A stretch of DNA of 64,000 bases from Rhodococcus sp. Leaf278 (GCF_001426085.1 NZ_LMRR01000007.1:43713-107712); one strand, 5' to 3'. Numbered from the stretch's first letter, positions 8,669-17,183 are shown. The notes: generated from the sequence alone by a model not told the origin. Numbers and translations: made by a program.

Positions 8669-8721
8669 CAATAGTTCTGCAGTCGAGCCTGAGCGCGACC
8701 GGCGTAGTTCACAATGGACGG

Positions 8722-9519
8722 GTGAGCGAAACCGAGAAGCCCCAGCAGTGGACGTACCTGATGGACATGGACGGTGTCCTCGTGCACGAGGATCACTTGA
8801 TCCCCGGTGCCGATACGTTCCTCGCCGAGCTGCAGGCCAACGAGATTCCGTTCATCGTGCTGACCAACAATTCCATCCGTACCCCCCGTGACCTGCGCGC
8901 CCGTCTCGCATTCACCGGGTTGGACATTCCGGAGAAGTCGATCTGGACCTCGGCCCTGGCCACCGCCACGTTCCTGGGCAATCAGCGGCCCGGTGGCAGT
9001 GCATACGTCGTCGGTGAGTCCGGCCTGACGACGGCCCTGCATGACATCGGCTACACCCTCACCGATTCGAGCCCCGATTACGTGGTGCTCGGCGAGACCC
9101 GCACCTACTCGTTCGAGGCCATCACCACCGCCATTCGTCTCGTCGAGAAGGGTTCGCGCTTCATCGCCACCAACCCCGACGCCACCGGGCCATCTCGTGA
9201 AGGCTCGCTGCCGGCGACCGGTTCGGTGGCCGCGCTCATCACCAAGGCCACCGGCAAAGAGCCGTACTACGTGGGCAAGCCCAACGCGTTGATGATGCGT
9301 TCGGCACTGCGCGCGATCGGCGGTCACTCCGAGAACACGCTGATGATCGGCGACCGGATGGACACCGACGTGCTCTCCGGTCTCGAAGCCGGGCTGCAGA
9401 CCATCCTGGTTCTCACCGGAATCTCGACGGTCCAATCCGTCGAGCAGTATCCGTACCGCCCCACCAAGGTTCTCGATTCCGTCGCAGACCTGGTGGGCCG
9501 CACACAGAACCCGTTCTGA
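8722..9519 (+). CDS. HAD-IIA family phosphatase (NagD-like)
   Basis: A 265-residue HAD-superfamily hydrolase. Motif I is DMDGVL with the nucleophile and general acid aspartates, motif II is VLTNNS, the motif III lysine lies in YYVGKPNALM, and motif IV is MIGDRMDTDV. The large C2 cap between motifs II and III defines the NagD/pyridoxal-phosphatase-like IIA class. Substrates of the class include sugar phosphates and nucleotides, and this one is unassigned. The start is a GTG at 8722, because the only nearby ATG (8714) runs into a stop. The stop overlaps the isochorismate synthase start by one base (TGATG), so the two are coupled. Confidence 0.92.
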   Translation: MSETEKPQQWTYLMDMDGVLVHEDHLIPGADTFLAELQANEIPFIVLTNNSIRTPRDLRARLAFTGLDIPEKSIWTSALATATFLGNQRPGGSAYVVGESGLTTALHDIGYTLTDSSPDYVVLGETRTYSFEAITTAIRLVEKGSRFIATNPDATGPSREGSLPATGSVAALITKATGKEPYYVGKPNALMMRSALRAIGGHSENTLMIGDRMDTDVLSGLEAGLQTILVLTGISTVQSVEQYPYRPTKVLDSVADLVGRTQNPF

Positions 9520-10592
9520 TGACCCTCGAATTCGTCCTGTCTCGGCAGGATCACCACGTCGTCGGACTGGGCGTTCGACACGCATTTACCGACGTCGCCG
9601 ACGCGGTGACCGCGGTGCGGGAAGGCCGAAATGTCGTCGGGGCGTTGCCTTTCGATATGTCCGACGCCACGGCACTGATCGAACCGGAGGAGTTCTACCG
9701 ACTCGACGGGCCCTGGATGACAACGGACCCACTGCCGCCGCTGCCGGCCGTGACCGTTACACGTCAGATTCCCGATCCTGACGTCCACGTGCAGCGGGTG
9801 CGCGATGTCGTCGAGCAATTGAAAGCCGGTGTCGCCGAGAAGATCGTGCTCGCACGGGCCATCGAACTGACCGCGGATTCGCCGATCGATCCCGCCTCGA
9901 TGTTGAGCGCGCTGGTCTCCCGCGATCCGATGGGCAACGGTTTTCTGGCAGACCTTTCTCCGATCGGTGCCTCGGGCGGGCACATCATCGGTTCGAGCCC
10001 GGAACTGTTGGTTCGCAAACGCGGCAACGTCGTCACCTGCCATCCGTTCGCCGGAACGGCTGCGCGATCCACCGATCCGGCCGAAGAAGCACGCATCTCC
10101 GCGGCGTTGGCGGCCAGCGCCAAGGATCAGGCCGAGCACCGATTTGTCGTCGATGAGATCCGTGCTGCGTTGCAGCCGTACTGCGACACGCTCGACGTGC
10201 CGGAATCACCCCAGCTGAGCAGCACTCCACAGTTGTGGCACCTGTCCACACCCATTGTCGGCACCTTGGCCGATCCCGCGACCTCGGCGCTCGACCTCGC
10301 GCTGGCACTGCATCCCACCGCTGCCGTCGCCGGCGTTCCCCGAGCGGCGGCCATGGCTGCGATCGCCGACGTCGAAGGCTCCCGCGGCTTCTACGCCGGA
10401 GCCGTCGGCTGGACCGACGGCAGCGGCGACGGCGAGTGGATGGTCACGATCCGCTGCATCGAACTCGCTGCGGACGGACTTTCCGGAACGGCTACGGCAG
10501 GCGGCGGCATCGTCGCAGATTCCGACCCGGCCGCCGAATTGGACGAAACGACGGCGAAGTTCCGTACGGCGCTCAGCGTCTTCGAACGCTGA
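9519..10592 (+). CDS. Isochorismate synthase (chorismate-binding enzyme)
   Basis: A 357-residue chorismate-using enzyme of the EntC/DhbC/MenF group. Recognisable blocks are AEKIVLARAIEL, GSSPELLVRK, HPFAGTAAR, the LHPTAAVAGVPR segment typical of isochorismate synthases, and GFYAGAVGW. It converts chorismate to isochorismate with Mg2+, the entry step to menaquinone or to 2,3-dihydroxybenzoate and salicylate siderophores. No other men or siderophore gene is nearby, so the pathway cannot be assigned. It shares a TGATG junction with the phosphatase gene before it and runs convergently towards metZ with only five bases between the stops. Confidence 0.88.
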   Translation: MTLEFVLSRQDHHVVGLGVRHAFTDVADAVTAVREGRNVVGALPFDMSDATALIEPEEFYRLDGPWMTTDPLPPLPAVTVTRQIPDPDVHVQRVRDVVEQLKAGVAEKIVLARAIELTADSPIDPASMLSALVSRDPMGNGFLADLSPIGASGGHIIGSSPELLVRKRGNVVTCHPFAGTAARSTDPAEEARISAALAASAKDQAEHRFVVDEIRAALQPYCDTLDVPESPQLSSTPQLWHLSTPIVGTLADPATSALDLALALHPTAAVAGVPRAAAMAAIADVEGSRGFYAGAVGWTDGSGDGEWMVTIRCIELAADGLSGTATAGGGIVADSDPAAELDETTAKFRTALSVFER

Positions 10593-10597
10593 ACCAG

Positions 10598-11857
10598 CTA
10601 CTTCAGCGCCTGGTCCAGGTCTCCGATCAGATCCTCGGTGTCCTCGAGACCGATCGAGATACGTACGACTCCGTCGGTGATGCCTACTGCGGCACGACCT
10701 TCCGGCCCCATTGCGCGGTGCGTGGTGGTGGCCGGGTGAGTGATGAGCGACTTCGAATCGCCGAGGTTGTTGGAGATGTCGACGATGCGCAACGCGTCGA
10801 GCACCTCGAAGGCACGCTTCTTGCCTTCACCCTCGGGGGCTTCGAGCTCGAAGGTCACGACGGTACCGCCGCCCGACATCTGCGATTTCGCCAGTTCGTA
10901 CTGCGGATGTGATTGCAGGAACGGGTATTTCACCCATCGCACCGCAGGGTGGGCTTCGAGGAACTCGGCGATCTGCAGAGCCGAGTTCACCGAATGTCGA
11001 ACCCGCACCGGCATCGTCTCGAGTCCCTTCAGCAGCGTCCAGGCGTTGAACGGGCTCAATGCCGGACCGGTGTGCCGCATCAGAGTCTGCACCGGACCGT
11101 CGATGTATTCCTTCGATCCGAGGATCGCACCGCCGAGCACGCGTCCCTGGCCGTCGATGTGCTTGGTGCCCGAGTACACGACCACGTCGGCACCGAGTTC
11201 GAGGCTGCGCTGCAGCAGTGGCGTCGCGAACACGTTGTCCAACACCACCGTTGCTCCGGCAGCATGCGCCAGCTCGGAGACGCGCCGGACATCGACCAAC
11301 GACTGCATCGGGTTGGACGGAGTCTCGAAGAACACCGCCGTGGTCGGCACCGACAACGCCTGCTCCCACTGCTCGAGATCTTCGCCGTCGACGAAGACGG
11401 TCTCGACACCCCAGCGCGGCAGAATCTCGTTGCACACCACGAAGCAGGACCCGAAAAGGCTACGCGCAGCGACCAATCGGTCGCCGGCCTTCAACAGTGC
11501 GCCAAGCGCGGTGAACACCGCGGACATGCCGCTCGAGGTACCGAAGCACGCCTCGGCCCCCTCGATCAACCGCAGCCGCTCCTCGAACATCTTGACCGTG
11601 GGGTTGCCGTAGCGCGAGTAAACGAAGTGATCGATGTCGCCGGTGAACGCCTGCTCCGCGGCACCGGCGCTCTCGTACACGAAACCCGAAGAGAGATAGA
11701 GAGCTTCGGCGTTCTCGTCGAAGCCGGACCGCATCAGACCGCCGCGAACCCCGAGGGTTGCCTGACCCACACCCTCGGGCAACGGCTTGCTGAATCCGCC
11801 GCCTTTAGGAACTCCCTTGTCGCTACGCTCCTGCCCGCCGGTCGGATTCCCGCTCAC
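10598..11857 (-). CDS. metZ: O-succinylhomoserine sulfhydrylase
   Basis: A 419-residue Cys/Met-metabolism PLP enzyme. It has YSRYGNPTV, the cofactor-stacking region GTSSGMSAV and the PLP lysine (about Lys232) in YSGTKHIDGQGRVLGG. MetZ makes homocysteine directly from activated homoserine and sulfide, feeding methionine synthesis. The GTG at 11857 overlaps the rhodanese stop by four bases (GTGA). The open frame continues upstream but only as a shadow of the rhodanese gene. Rhodanese-metZ pairing is conserved in mycobacteria and rhodococci. Confidence 0.93.
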   Translation of the reverse strand: MSGNPTGGQERSDKGVPKGGGFSKPLPEGVGQATLGVRGGLMRSGFDENAEALYLSSGFVYESAGAAEQAFTGDIDHFVYSRYGNPTVKMFEERLRLIEGAEACFGTSSGMSAVFTALGALLKAGDRLVAARSLFGSCFVVCNEILPRWGVETVFVDGEDLEQWEQALSVPTTAVFFETPSNPMQSLVDVRRVSELAHAAGATVVLDNVFATPLLQRSLELGADVVVYSGTKHIDGQGRVLGGAILGSKEYIDGPVQTLMRHTGPALSPFNAWTLLKGLETMPVRVRHSVNSALQIAEFLEAHPAVRWVKYPFLQSHPQYELAKSQMSGGGTVVTFELEAPEGEGKKRAFEVLDALRIVDISNNLGDSKSLITHPATTTHRAMGPEGRAAVGITDGVVRISIGLEDTEDLIGDLDQALK

Positions 11858-12267
11858 GACTGCCGCCAGGGCAACCCGACCGCACGCCAACCCGTGGCTC
11901 CGCGGTGGCCTTCGGAGTCGGTGGCACCTTCGAAGCCGTCGAGCACGTTGTAGGACGGACCGATGCCCGCTGCCGTCGCGGCTTCGGCGGCACCGATCGA
12001 TCGCTGACCGGAGCGGCACAGGAAGACCACGGGCCGATCACCGTCCACGCCTGCGGCTTTGAGGTCGTCGACGAAATCGGTGTTGCGCGCACCGTCGGGG
12101 TAGCTGACCCACTCGATGAGGTGCGTCGGACGGTCGATGCCGGAGGTGTCCGGAACACCGACGTACTGCCACTCGGCGCGCGTCCGAACGTCCACGAGCA
12201 CGGCCTCGGGGTTGCTCTGCAACAACTCCCAGGCAGCTTCCGGGGTTATGTCACCTGCGTAGGTCAC
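11854..12267 (-). CDS. Rhodanese-like sulfurtransferase
   Basis: A 137-residue single-domain rhodanese. It has the N-terminal LVDVRTRAEW and the active-site loop CRSGQRS, with Cys84 as the persulfide-carrying residue. It likely moves sulfane sulfur or supplies sulfide-level sulfur to the MetZ reaction encoded directly downstream, with which it overlaps by four bases. Start is a GTG at 12267 that itself overlaps the stop of a short Met-rich ORF (GTGA). The whole run from 12870 to 10598 is thus tightly packed. Confidence 0.9.
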   Translation of the reverse strand: MTYAGDITPEAAWELLQSNPEAVLVDVRTRAEWQYVGVPDTSGIDRPTHLIEWVSYPDGARNTDFVDDLKAAGVDGDRPVVFLCRSGQRSIGAAEAATAAGIGPSYNVLDGFEGATDSEGHRGATGWRAVGLPWRQS

Positions 12268-12350
12268 TGGATCAGCCTTCCGTCACTTGCCGTTACATCA
12301 CACATACCGAGATCGGACATACCTGGATCAGACATTCCTGGGTCAGACAT
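12264..12350 (-). CDS. Putative 28-residue Met-periodic small ORF coupled to rhodanese-metZ
   Basis: The ORF begins MSDPGMSDPGMSDLGMCD and continues ten residues to a TGA that overlaps the rhodanese GTG (GTGA). Its ATG overlaps the end of the upstream membrane-protein gene by eight bases. The DNA is a 15-bp tandem repeat (atgtctgacccagga and variants), which places Met at codons 1, 6, 11 and 16. Position and composition would suit a methionine-sensing leader for metZ, but a chance repeat expansion is possible. No strong ribosome site precedes the first ATG. Confidence 0.4.
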   Translation of the reverse strand: MSDPGMSDPGMSDLGMCDVTASDGRLIQ

Positions 12351-12870
12351 TGCACACCAGCCACTTGTCGTCGACGCGGACGAACTTCCACTCGTCGTCG
12401 GTCTGCACGCCGGATTTCTCTTCCTTCAGCGGCACGGTCACCACGCCGCGGTCGCCGTTGACCTCGTATCCCGTGGGCACTCCGTCGATGGATGTCTCGC
12501 CGTTGCGCTCCACTTCACCGGCCCGGTCGGTGCGGTACTGCGCATCGTCGCCGGGGATGAGCACGGCGACCTGATCGAAGCAGGTGTTTTCGCGCAAGAG
12601 ATCGGCGTCGCCGGAGTTCTGTGCTTCGAGGAATCCGTCGACGGCGTCGGTCAGCAGCTGCGCCTGGGTCACGTTGTCCTCCGCGGGGGCGAACTTCGAC
12701 GCCGCGAAGATGCCGACGAGCAGAACGACGACGATGCCCGCGGCGATGATGAACGGCCACGCGTTGGGCGGACGCTGCTCACCGGAGTCGGCGGCCGCTT
12801 GGGACGCGTTGTTGCGCGCTTCCTCACGACTGTCGACCCACTGCTGCCTACGTTCACTCCACGACGCCAT
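12343..12870 (-). CDS. Membrane-anchored NTF2-like/DUF4878-type protein
   Basis: A 175-residue protein with a charged cytoplasmic N-terminus of about 37 residues, one membrane segment (WPFIIAAGIVVVLLVGIFAA), then an extracytoplasmic domain of about 110 residues starting TQAQLLTDAVDGFLEAQNSGD and ending DDKWLVCNV. The pattern of an N-terminal helix pair, strands and a final W-x-V-C resembles NTF2-like lumenal domains and the Rv0361-like protein encoded at 34943. Two cysteines (in ENTCFDQV and WLVC) could form a disulfide. The function is unknown. It sits between the dioxygenase and rhodanese genes on the same strand. Confidence 0.8.
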   Translation of the reverse strand: MASWSERRQQWVDSREEARNNASQAAADSGEQRPPNAWPFIIAAGIVVVLLVGIFAASKFAPAEDNVTQAQLLTDAVDGFLEAQNSGDADLLRENTCFDQVAVLIPGDDAQYRTDRAGEVERNGETSIDGVPTGYEVNGDRGVVTVPLKEEKSGVQTDDEWKFVRVDDKWLVCNV

Positions 12871-12904
12871 GTAGGCAATCTTCCTCGATCCGACGTGCCC
12901 GGAA

Positions 12905-13765
12905 CTAACGGGGTCCGACGGGAATGTCGCCGCGCAACGTGATGCGGTGCATCTTGCGGTGCTCGGTGCCGTAATCGCGATTGGCGTAGTGCGAGGTACT
13001 GCGGTTGTCCCACAGCACCAGATCGCCCAGACGCCAGCGGTGTCGCACGACGTGTTCGGGTTTGGTCAGGTGCGCGTAGAGCAGGTCGAGGATTCCGCGA
13101 CTCTCCGCCTCCGACACCCCCACGATGTGGGAGGTGAAACCGGGATTGACGAACAGCCCCTTGCGGCCGGTTTCCGGATGCACCCGCACGACGGGATGTT
13201 CGACAGGGACCAGTGCGGTGACTTCCTTGCCGTCCCACACATTGCCCTTGCCGCCGCGCTTCTGCGCGAGGTAATAGCCGAACTCGCGGTTGCCGTCGTG
13301 AATTGCAGTGAGTCCGTCGATCATTCGGCGAACGGGCTCGGACAGCGACTCGTAGGCGAGTTGACTGTCGGCCCAGTTGGTGTCGCCGCCGTGTGGTGGC
13401 AGGACGACGGGCCGCAGGATCGAACCCATCGGCGGACGCTCCATGAACGTCACGTCGGTGTGCCAGACGTCGGCGAACCCGTTGTCCTGACTGTCGAGCG
13501 CGTAGACCTCGGGGGCGACGTGGCCACTGTCGTGTACCGGGTGCCCGGCGGTGAGGTCTCCGAGACGACGGCCGAATTCGACGTGTGCCGCGTCGTCGAG
13601 CGTTTGCCCGCGCAGCACCAGAACCTTGTGTTCGACGAGGGCTCGGCGGACGGCGTGGATCTGCGCATCGGACGCCGAGGCGACATCGAGGCCGATGACC
13701 TCGGCACCGAAGGACGGGCCGAGCTTGTCGAGAGTGAGGGTGACGGTCTGTTCCAGGGTGGTCAT
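12905..13765 (-). CDS. TauD/TfdA-family alpha-ketoglutarate dioxygenase
   Basis: A 286-residue Fe(II)/2-oxoglutarate dioxygenase. The metal triad is H102-x-D104 (VWHTDVTF) and distal His259 (STSHYA). The 2-oxoglutarate arginine lies in HRITLRG at the C-terminus. The family oxidises taurine, alkyl sulfates and related compounds to release sulfite or sulfate. The extended WHTDVTF-ERPPMGS region is like that of TauD and AtsK. A cysteine-rich leader peptide ORF lies 101 bases upstream on the same strand, which supports a role in sulfur scavenging repressed when cysteine is plentiful. Confidence 0.9.
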   Translation of the reverse strand: MTTLEQTVTLTLDKLGPSFGAEVIGLDVASASDAQIHAVRRALVEHKVLVLRGQTLDDAAHVEFGRRLGDLTAGHPVHDSGHVAPEVYALDSQDNGFADVWHTDVTFMERPPMGSILRPVVLPPHGGDTNWADSQLAYESLSEPVRRMIDGLTAIHDGNREFGYYLAQKRGGKGNVWDGKEVTALVPVEHPVVRVHPETGRKGLFVNPGFTSHIVGVSEAESRGILDLLYAHLTKPEHVVRHRWRLGDLVLWDNRSTSHYANRDYGTEHRKMHRITLRGDIPVGPR

Positions 13766-13866
13766 GTGTCCTCGAATCTGTGCACGGCGAAAGGGCTGAT
13801 TCAGGCAGCGCTGCCGTCGAAAGAGGGTCCCGTCCTGTTCAGGGAGGGGAAGGGCGTCGGGTCAGT

Positions 13867-13941
13867 TCACCGACAACACATGTTGGTGCAGGTACGACAG
13901 AAGTCGACGGTGAACCGTCGGACCAGGAATGTCGTCTGCAC
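13867..13941 (-). CDS. Cysteine-rich leader peptide (24 residues), putative cysteine attenuator
   Basis: A GTG-started 24-codon ORF upstream of the TauD-type gene ends FCRTCTNMCCR followed by TGA. It contains the RR-x-x-VD-F/L-x-R pattern (RRFTVDFCR) of actinobacterial leader peptides and four cysteines near the stop. In mycobacteria such polycysteine leaders are known to attenuate downstream sulfur genes in response to cysteine. A -10-like TAGGAA lies 8-13 bases before the GTG, so the message may be leaderless. About 100 bases separate it from the dioxygenase start. Confidence 0.75.
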   Translation of the reverse strand: MQTTFLVRRFTVDFCRTCTNMCCR

Positions 13942-14059
13942 AGAGCAATTCCTACCCGAAACCGGGGAATACGGCAAGTTGCCCACTGCCCCAGCTCAGG
14001 TAGTCCTTAATTTATGCTGGGGTGTCCGCACTTCCCTCGAAGAAGGTAGCTCGCTGCAC

Positions 14060-15445
14060 ATGACTGATCAGACTCGTCCACTCCGCGTCGCCATCGTCGG
14101 TGCCGGACCGGCCGGCATCTATGCCGCCGACGCGCTCATGAAGTCCGACCACAATGTCAGCGGACCGGGCGTGAGCATCGACCTCTTCGAGCGGATGCCG
14201 GCTCCGTTCGGGCTCATTCGCTACGGCGTTGCCCCCGACCACCCGCGCATCAAGGGGATCATCACCGCCCTGCACAAGGTGCTCGACAAGCCCCAGGTAC
14301 GCCTGCTCGGCAACATCGACTACGGCAACGACATCAACCTCGACGACCTGCGCCGCTTCTACGACGCCGTCATCTTCTCCACCGGAGCCAACGCCGACCG
14401 TGCACTGAACATCCCCGGCATCGAACTCGACGGCAGCTACGGTGCCGCCGACTTCGTCTCCTGGTACGACGGCCACCCCGACGTGCCGCGCACCTGGCCC
14501 CTCGAGGCCGAGAAGGTCGCCGTGCTCGGTGTCGGCAACGTCGCCCTCGACGTCGCACGCGTCCTCGCCAAGACCGGCGACGAACTGCTCCCCACCGAAA
14601 TCCCCGCCAACGTCTACGAAGGCCTCAAGGCCAACAAGGCCCTCGAAGTACACGTCTTCGGTCGCCGCGGACCGGCCCAGGCCAAGTTCACCCCGCTCGA
14701 ACTGCGTGAGCTCGACCACTCGCCGAACATCGAGGTCATCGTCGCCCCCGAGGACATCGACTACGACGAAGGCTCCGAGCAGGCCCGCCGCAACTCCAAG
14801 CAGGTCGACATGGTCGCCAACACCCTCCAGGACTGGGCCATCCGCGACGTCGGCAACCGCCCGCACAAGCTGTTCCTGCACTTCTTCGAGTCGCCCAGCG
14901 AGATTCTCGGTGAGGACGGCAAGGTCGTCGGTCTGCGCACCGAACGCACCGAGCTCGACGGCACCGGCAACGTCCGCGGCACCGGCAAGTACAACGACTG
15001 GGACGTTCAGGCCGTCTACCGCGCCGTCGGCTACCTCAGCCAGAACATCAGCGCGCTCCCGTTCGACGAGCAGGCAGGCACCATCCCCAACGAAGCCGGA
15101 CGAGTGGTCGAATCACCGCACTCCACCACGCCCGTGCCCGCCACGTACGTCACCGGCTGGATCAAGCGCGGACCCGTCGGCCTCATCGGCCACACCAAGG
15201 GCGACGCCAACGAAACGGTCGCGAACCTGCTCGAGGATGCGCCGAACTTCACCGGTGCCGCCGAGCCCGATCTCGATGCCGTCACCTCGTTCCTCGAAGG
15301 CAAGCAGGTTCCCTTCACCACCTGGGACGGCTGGTACCGCCTCGACGCCCACGAACGGTCCCTCGGCGAAGAAGAAGGCCGCGAGCGCGTCAAGGTCGTC
15401 GAGCGTGAGGACATGCTGAAGGCCTCCGAGCCCGACAAGGCCTGA
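14060..15445 (+). CDS. fprA: NADPH-ferredoxin (adrenodoxin-type) reductase
   Basis: A 461-residue FAD/NADPH flavoprotein. It has the FAD motif AIVGAGPAGIYAAD, the family segment PFGLIRYGVAPDHP, an NADPH-binding GVGNVALDVAR, the FGRRGPAQAKFTPLELREL stretch, and the C-terminal GWIKRGPVGLIGHTK. FprA passes electrons from NADPH to ferredoxins, which then feed P450s and other redox enzymes. The ATG at 14060 begins the conserved N-terminus; the long open frame upstream runs antisense to the dioxygenase and is rejected. The gene is divergent from the dioxygenase and its leader ORF across about 290 bases. A strong hairpin follows the stop. Confidence 0.95.
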   Translation: MTDQTRPLRVAIVGAGPAGIYAADALMKSDHNVSGPGVSIDLFERMPAPFGLIRYGVAPDHPRIKGIITALHKVLDKPQVRLLGNIDYGNDINLDDLRRFYDAVIFSTGANADRALNIPGIELDGSYGAADFVSWYDGHPDVPRTWPLEAEKVAVLGVGNVALDVARVLAKTGDELLPTEIPANVYEGLKANKALEVHVFGRRGPAQAKFTPLELRELDHSPNIEVIVAPEDIDYDEGSEQARRNSKQVDMVANTLQDWAIRDVGNRPHKLFLHFFESPSEILGEDGKVVGLRTERTELDGTGNVRGTGKYNDWDVQAVYRAVGYLSQNISALPFDEQAGTIPNEAGRVVESPHSTTPVPATYVTGWIKRGPVGLIGHTKGDANETVANLLEDAPNFTGAAEPDLDAVTSFLEGKQVPFTTWDGWYRLDAHERSLGEEEGRERVKVVEREDMLKASEPDKA

Positions 15446-15511
15446 GTGCCTGCGGCAGTGGTGTGGTTGAGTGCCCTCTGCGGCACATAGCCACACCACT
15501 GCCTTCGGCAC
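15446..15511. terminator. Long bidirectional hairpin between convergent genes
   Basis: A perfect 13-bp inverted repeat, ggcagtggtgtgg (15454-15466) and ccacaccactgcc (15491-15503), is flanked by an outer GTGCC/GGCAC pair (15446-15450, 15507-15511). It fills the space between fprA and the SMP-30 gene and probably stops transcription from both sides, although no T-run follows. Confidence 0.7.
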
Positions 15512-16390
15512 CTACACCCGAACCGCCAATAGCTTTCCCTCGGTTTCGATCTTGCGTTGATGCTCGTTGAAATCCGGTGCAGCGCAGACGAACAGTGTGC
15601 GCCCGTCGGATCCGCCGAGTCCGCAGGCGAAGACGCCGAGATCGAAATCGAGCTGGTCGAGCACCTCTCCGCCCTGCGCAACGTGCAGCACCCGCTGACC
15701 CAGCGCATCGGCGATCCACATCGTGCCGTCGGTGTCGATGCAACAGCCGTCGGCGGCCACTTTCACCTCACCCAAAGCCGTTGCCATGTCCGTCGACGAC
15801 GGCAGCTCACCGAATGTCGCCCAGTCACGCCGCTCCCCCAATGAACCGTCCTCACCGATCGCGAACGCACTGACCCGGTTCCCGACCGTCTCGTCGACCA
15901 GCAGTTCGCCGGAATTCGTGAACGCCATCCCGTTGGGGAAGTACAGATCCGACGCCACGACGTGCGCCGAACCGTCCGGGTCGACGCGAATCAGATCGGC
16001 CGTCTCGACGGGCGCGAAGTTCATCAGGTCGAACCCGAAATTGCCGATGTAGGCGCGGCCCTGCGCGTCCACGAGCATGTCGTTGAGGTTCGCTGTCACG
16101 TACGTCGACAGGTCGGCATGGACGGTCAACGAACCGTCGTTCTCCCGCAGCAGCAGTTTGTAGTCGCGCATCGAGACGATCAGCAACCGCCCGTCGGGCA
16201 GCCAACCGAGCCCCGACGGCTGGTTCGGCACCTCGGCTTCGACGCGCACATCGGAACCGTCCTCGAGGGCGGATACGACGCGATGGCTGTAGAAGTCCGA
16301 TACCCAGATCCTCCCTTCGTGCCAGCGTGGACATTCGAAATAGGTGTAGCCGTCGAGAACGACAGTGGTCTCCGGTTTCATGTTTCGCAT
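15512..16390 (-). CDS. SMP-30/gluconolactonase-family protein
   Basis: A 292-residue six-bladed beta-propeller hydrolase. Metal-site residues of the family are visible in FECPRW (Glu), TANLNDMLVDAQGRAYIG (Asn and Asp) and CIDTDGTMWIADA (Asp). Members open sugar lactones or other lactones with a divalent metal. The sequence has no signal peptide. Two ATGs lie at codons 1 and 4 (16390, 16381). The gene is divergent from an amidohydrolase, and lactonase plus amidohydrolase could act on one substrate, but this is inference. Confidence 0.88.
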   Translation of the reverse strand: MRNMKPETTVVLDGYTYFECPRWHEGRIWVSDFYSHRVVSALEDGSDVRVEAEVPNQPSGLGWLPDGRLLIVSMRDYKLLLRENDGSLTVHADLSTYVTANLNDMLVDAQGRAYIGNFGFDLMNFAPVETADLIRVDPDGSAHVVASDLYFPNGMAFTNSGELLVDETVGNRVSAFAIGEDGSLGERRDWATFGELPSSTDMATALGEVKVAADGCCIDTDGTMWIADALGQRVLHVAQGGEVLDQLDFDLGVFACGLGGSDGRTLFVCAAPDFNEHQRKIETEGKLLAVRV

Positions 16391-16436
16391 TCAAACACCG
16401 CGACAGGGGGCCGCGACGTCGAATCCGCGAGCTGGC

Positions 16437-17183
16437 ATGCTGGGACCCGTGTTCGACGCCCACCTACACATCATCGACCCCCGGTTTCCGCTGATCGAGA
16501 ACCACGGATTCTTGCCCGATCCCTACACCGTCTCCAATTATCTGTACGACGTGGACGGGCTCGGCATCACCGGCGGTGCGGTGGTGTCGGGATCGTTCCA
16601 GGGCACCGACCAGAGCTACCTGCTGGCTGCGTTGGAGACCCTCGGGCGCGGCTGGGTGGGCGTGACTCAGATCGATCCGGACTGCTCCGACGAGGACATC
16701 GTCGCGCTCGACGAGGCGGGGGTGCGCGGTATGCGGTTCAACCTCAAGCGCGGTGAGACGGACGTCGAGATGCTCACCACCCAAGCGCGTCGCGTGCACG
16801 AGCTCGTCGGGTGGCATGCCGAGCTGTACGTCGATGCGTCCCTACTGCTCTCGCTCGAACCCATTCTCGTGAAACTGCCTGCGGTCAGCATCGATCATCT
16901 GGGCCTGTCCGCACAGGGTCTGCCCTACCTGCTGAACCTCGTCGACCGCGGAGTACGCGTCAAGGCAACGGGATTCGGCCGCGTGGATCTCGACATCGCC
17001 GACACACTGCAGCAGATCCACCGCGTCAACCCCGCGGCGTTGATGTTCGGAACCGATCTACCGGGTACCCGAGCCCCACGCCCGTTCTCGGAGACCGACC
17101 TCGACATCATCACCCACGCCGTCGGCGGCGACCTACCCGCCGTGCTCGACGGTAATGCCCGGGCCTGGTATCGCGTGAGCTAG
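16437..17183 (+). CDS. Amidohydrolase-family protein (amidohydrolase_2)
   Basis: About 248 residues with a metal-binding HxH at the very start (FDAHLHIIDP), a mid-protein VSIDHLGLS histidine and the C-terminal FGTDLPGTRAPRPF with the conserved aspartate. This is the layout of small TIM-barrel amidohydrolase_2 enzymes such as lactone hydrolases and decarboxylases. Two starts are possible: ATG at 16437, or GTG at 16449 with GGGA six bases upstream. The upstream extension in the same frame overlaps the divergent SMP-30 gene and is not used. Its end overlaps the convergent DUF456 gene by four bases. Confidence 0.85.
   Translation: MLGPVFDAHLHIIDPRFPLIENHGFLPDPYTVSNYLYDVDGLGITGGAVVSGSFQGTDQSYLLAALETLGRGWVGVTQIDPDCSDEDIVALDEAGVRGMRFNLKRGETDVEMLTTQARRVHELVGWHAELYVDASLLLSLEPILVKLPAVSIDHLGLSAQGLPYLLNLVDRGVRVKATGFGRVDLDIADTLQQIHRVNPAALMFGTDLPGTRAPRPFSETDLDIITHAVGGDLPAVLDGNARAWYRVS

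Noticed and set aside
8108..8671. 188-codon N-terminal extension of the flavin monooxygenase
   Set aside because: It runs antisense through whiB and has no similarity to the family; the ATG at 8107 has a proper ribosome site and the family N-terminus.
12264..12350. Short 15-bp repeats as a possible CRISPR array
   Set aside because: The units are contiguous without spacers, too short and divergent; no cas genes are near.
14012..14881. 289-codon minus-strand frame across fprA
   Set aside because: Val/Gly/Asp-rich antisense shadow of a clear FprA gene; no start signal and no motif.
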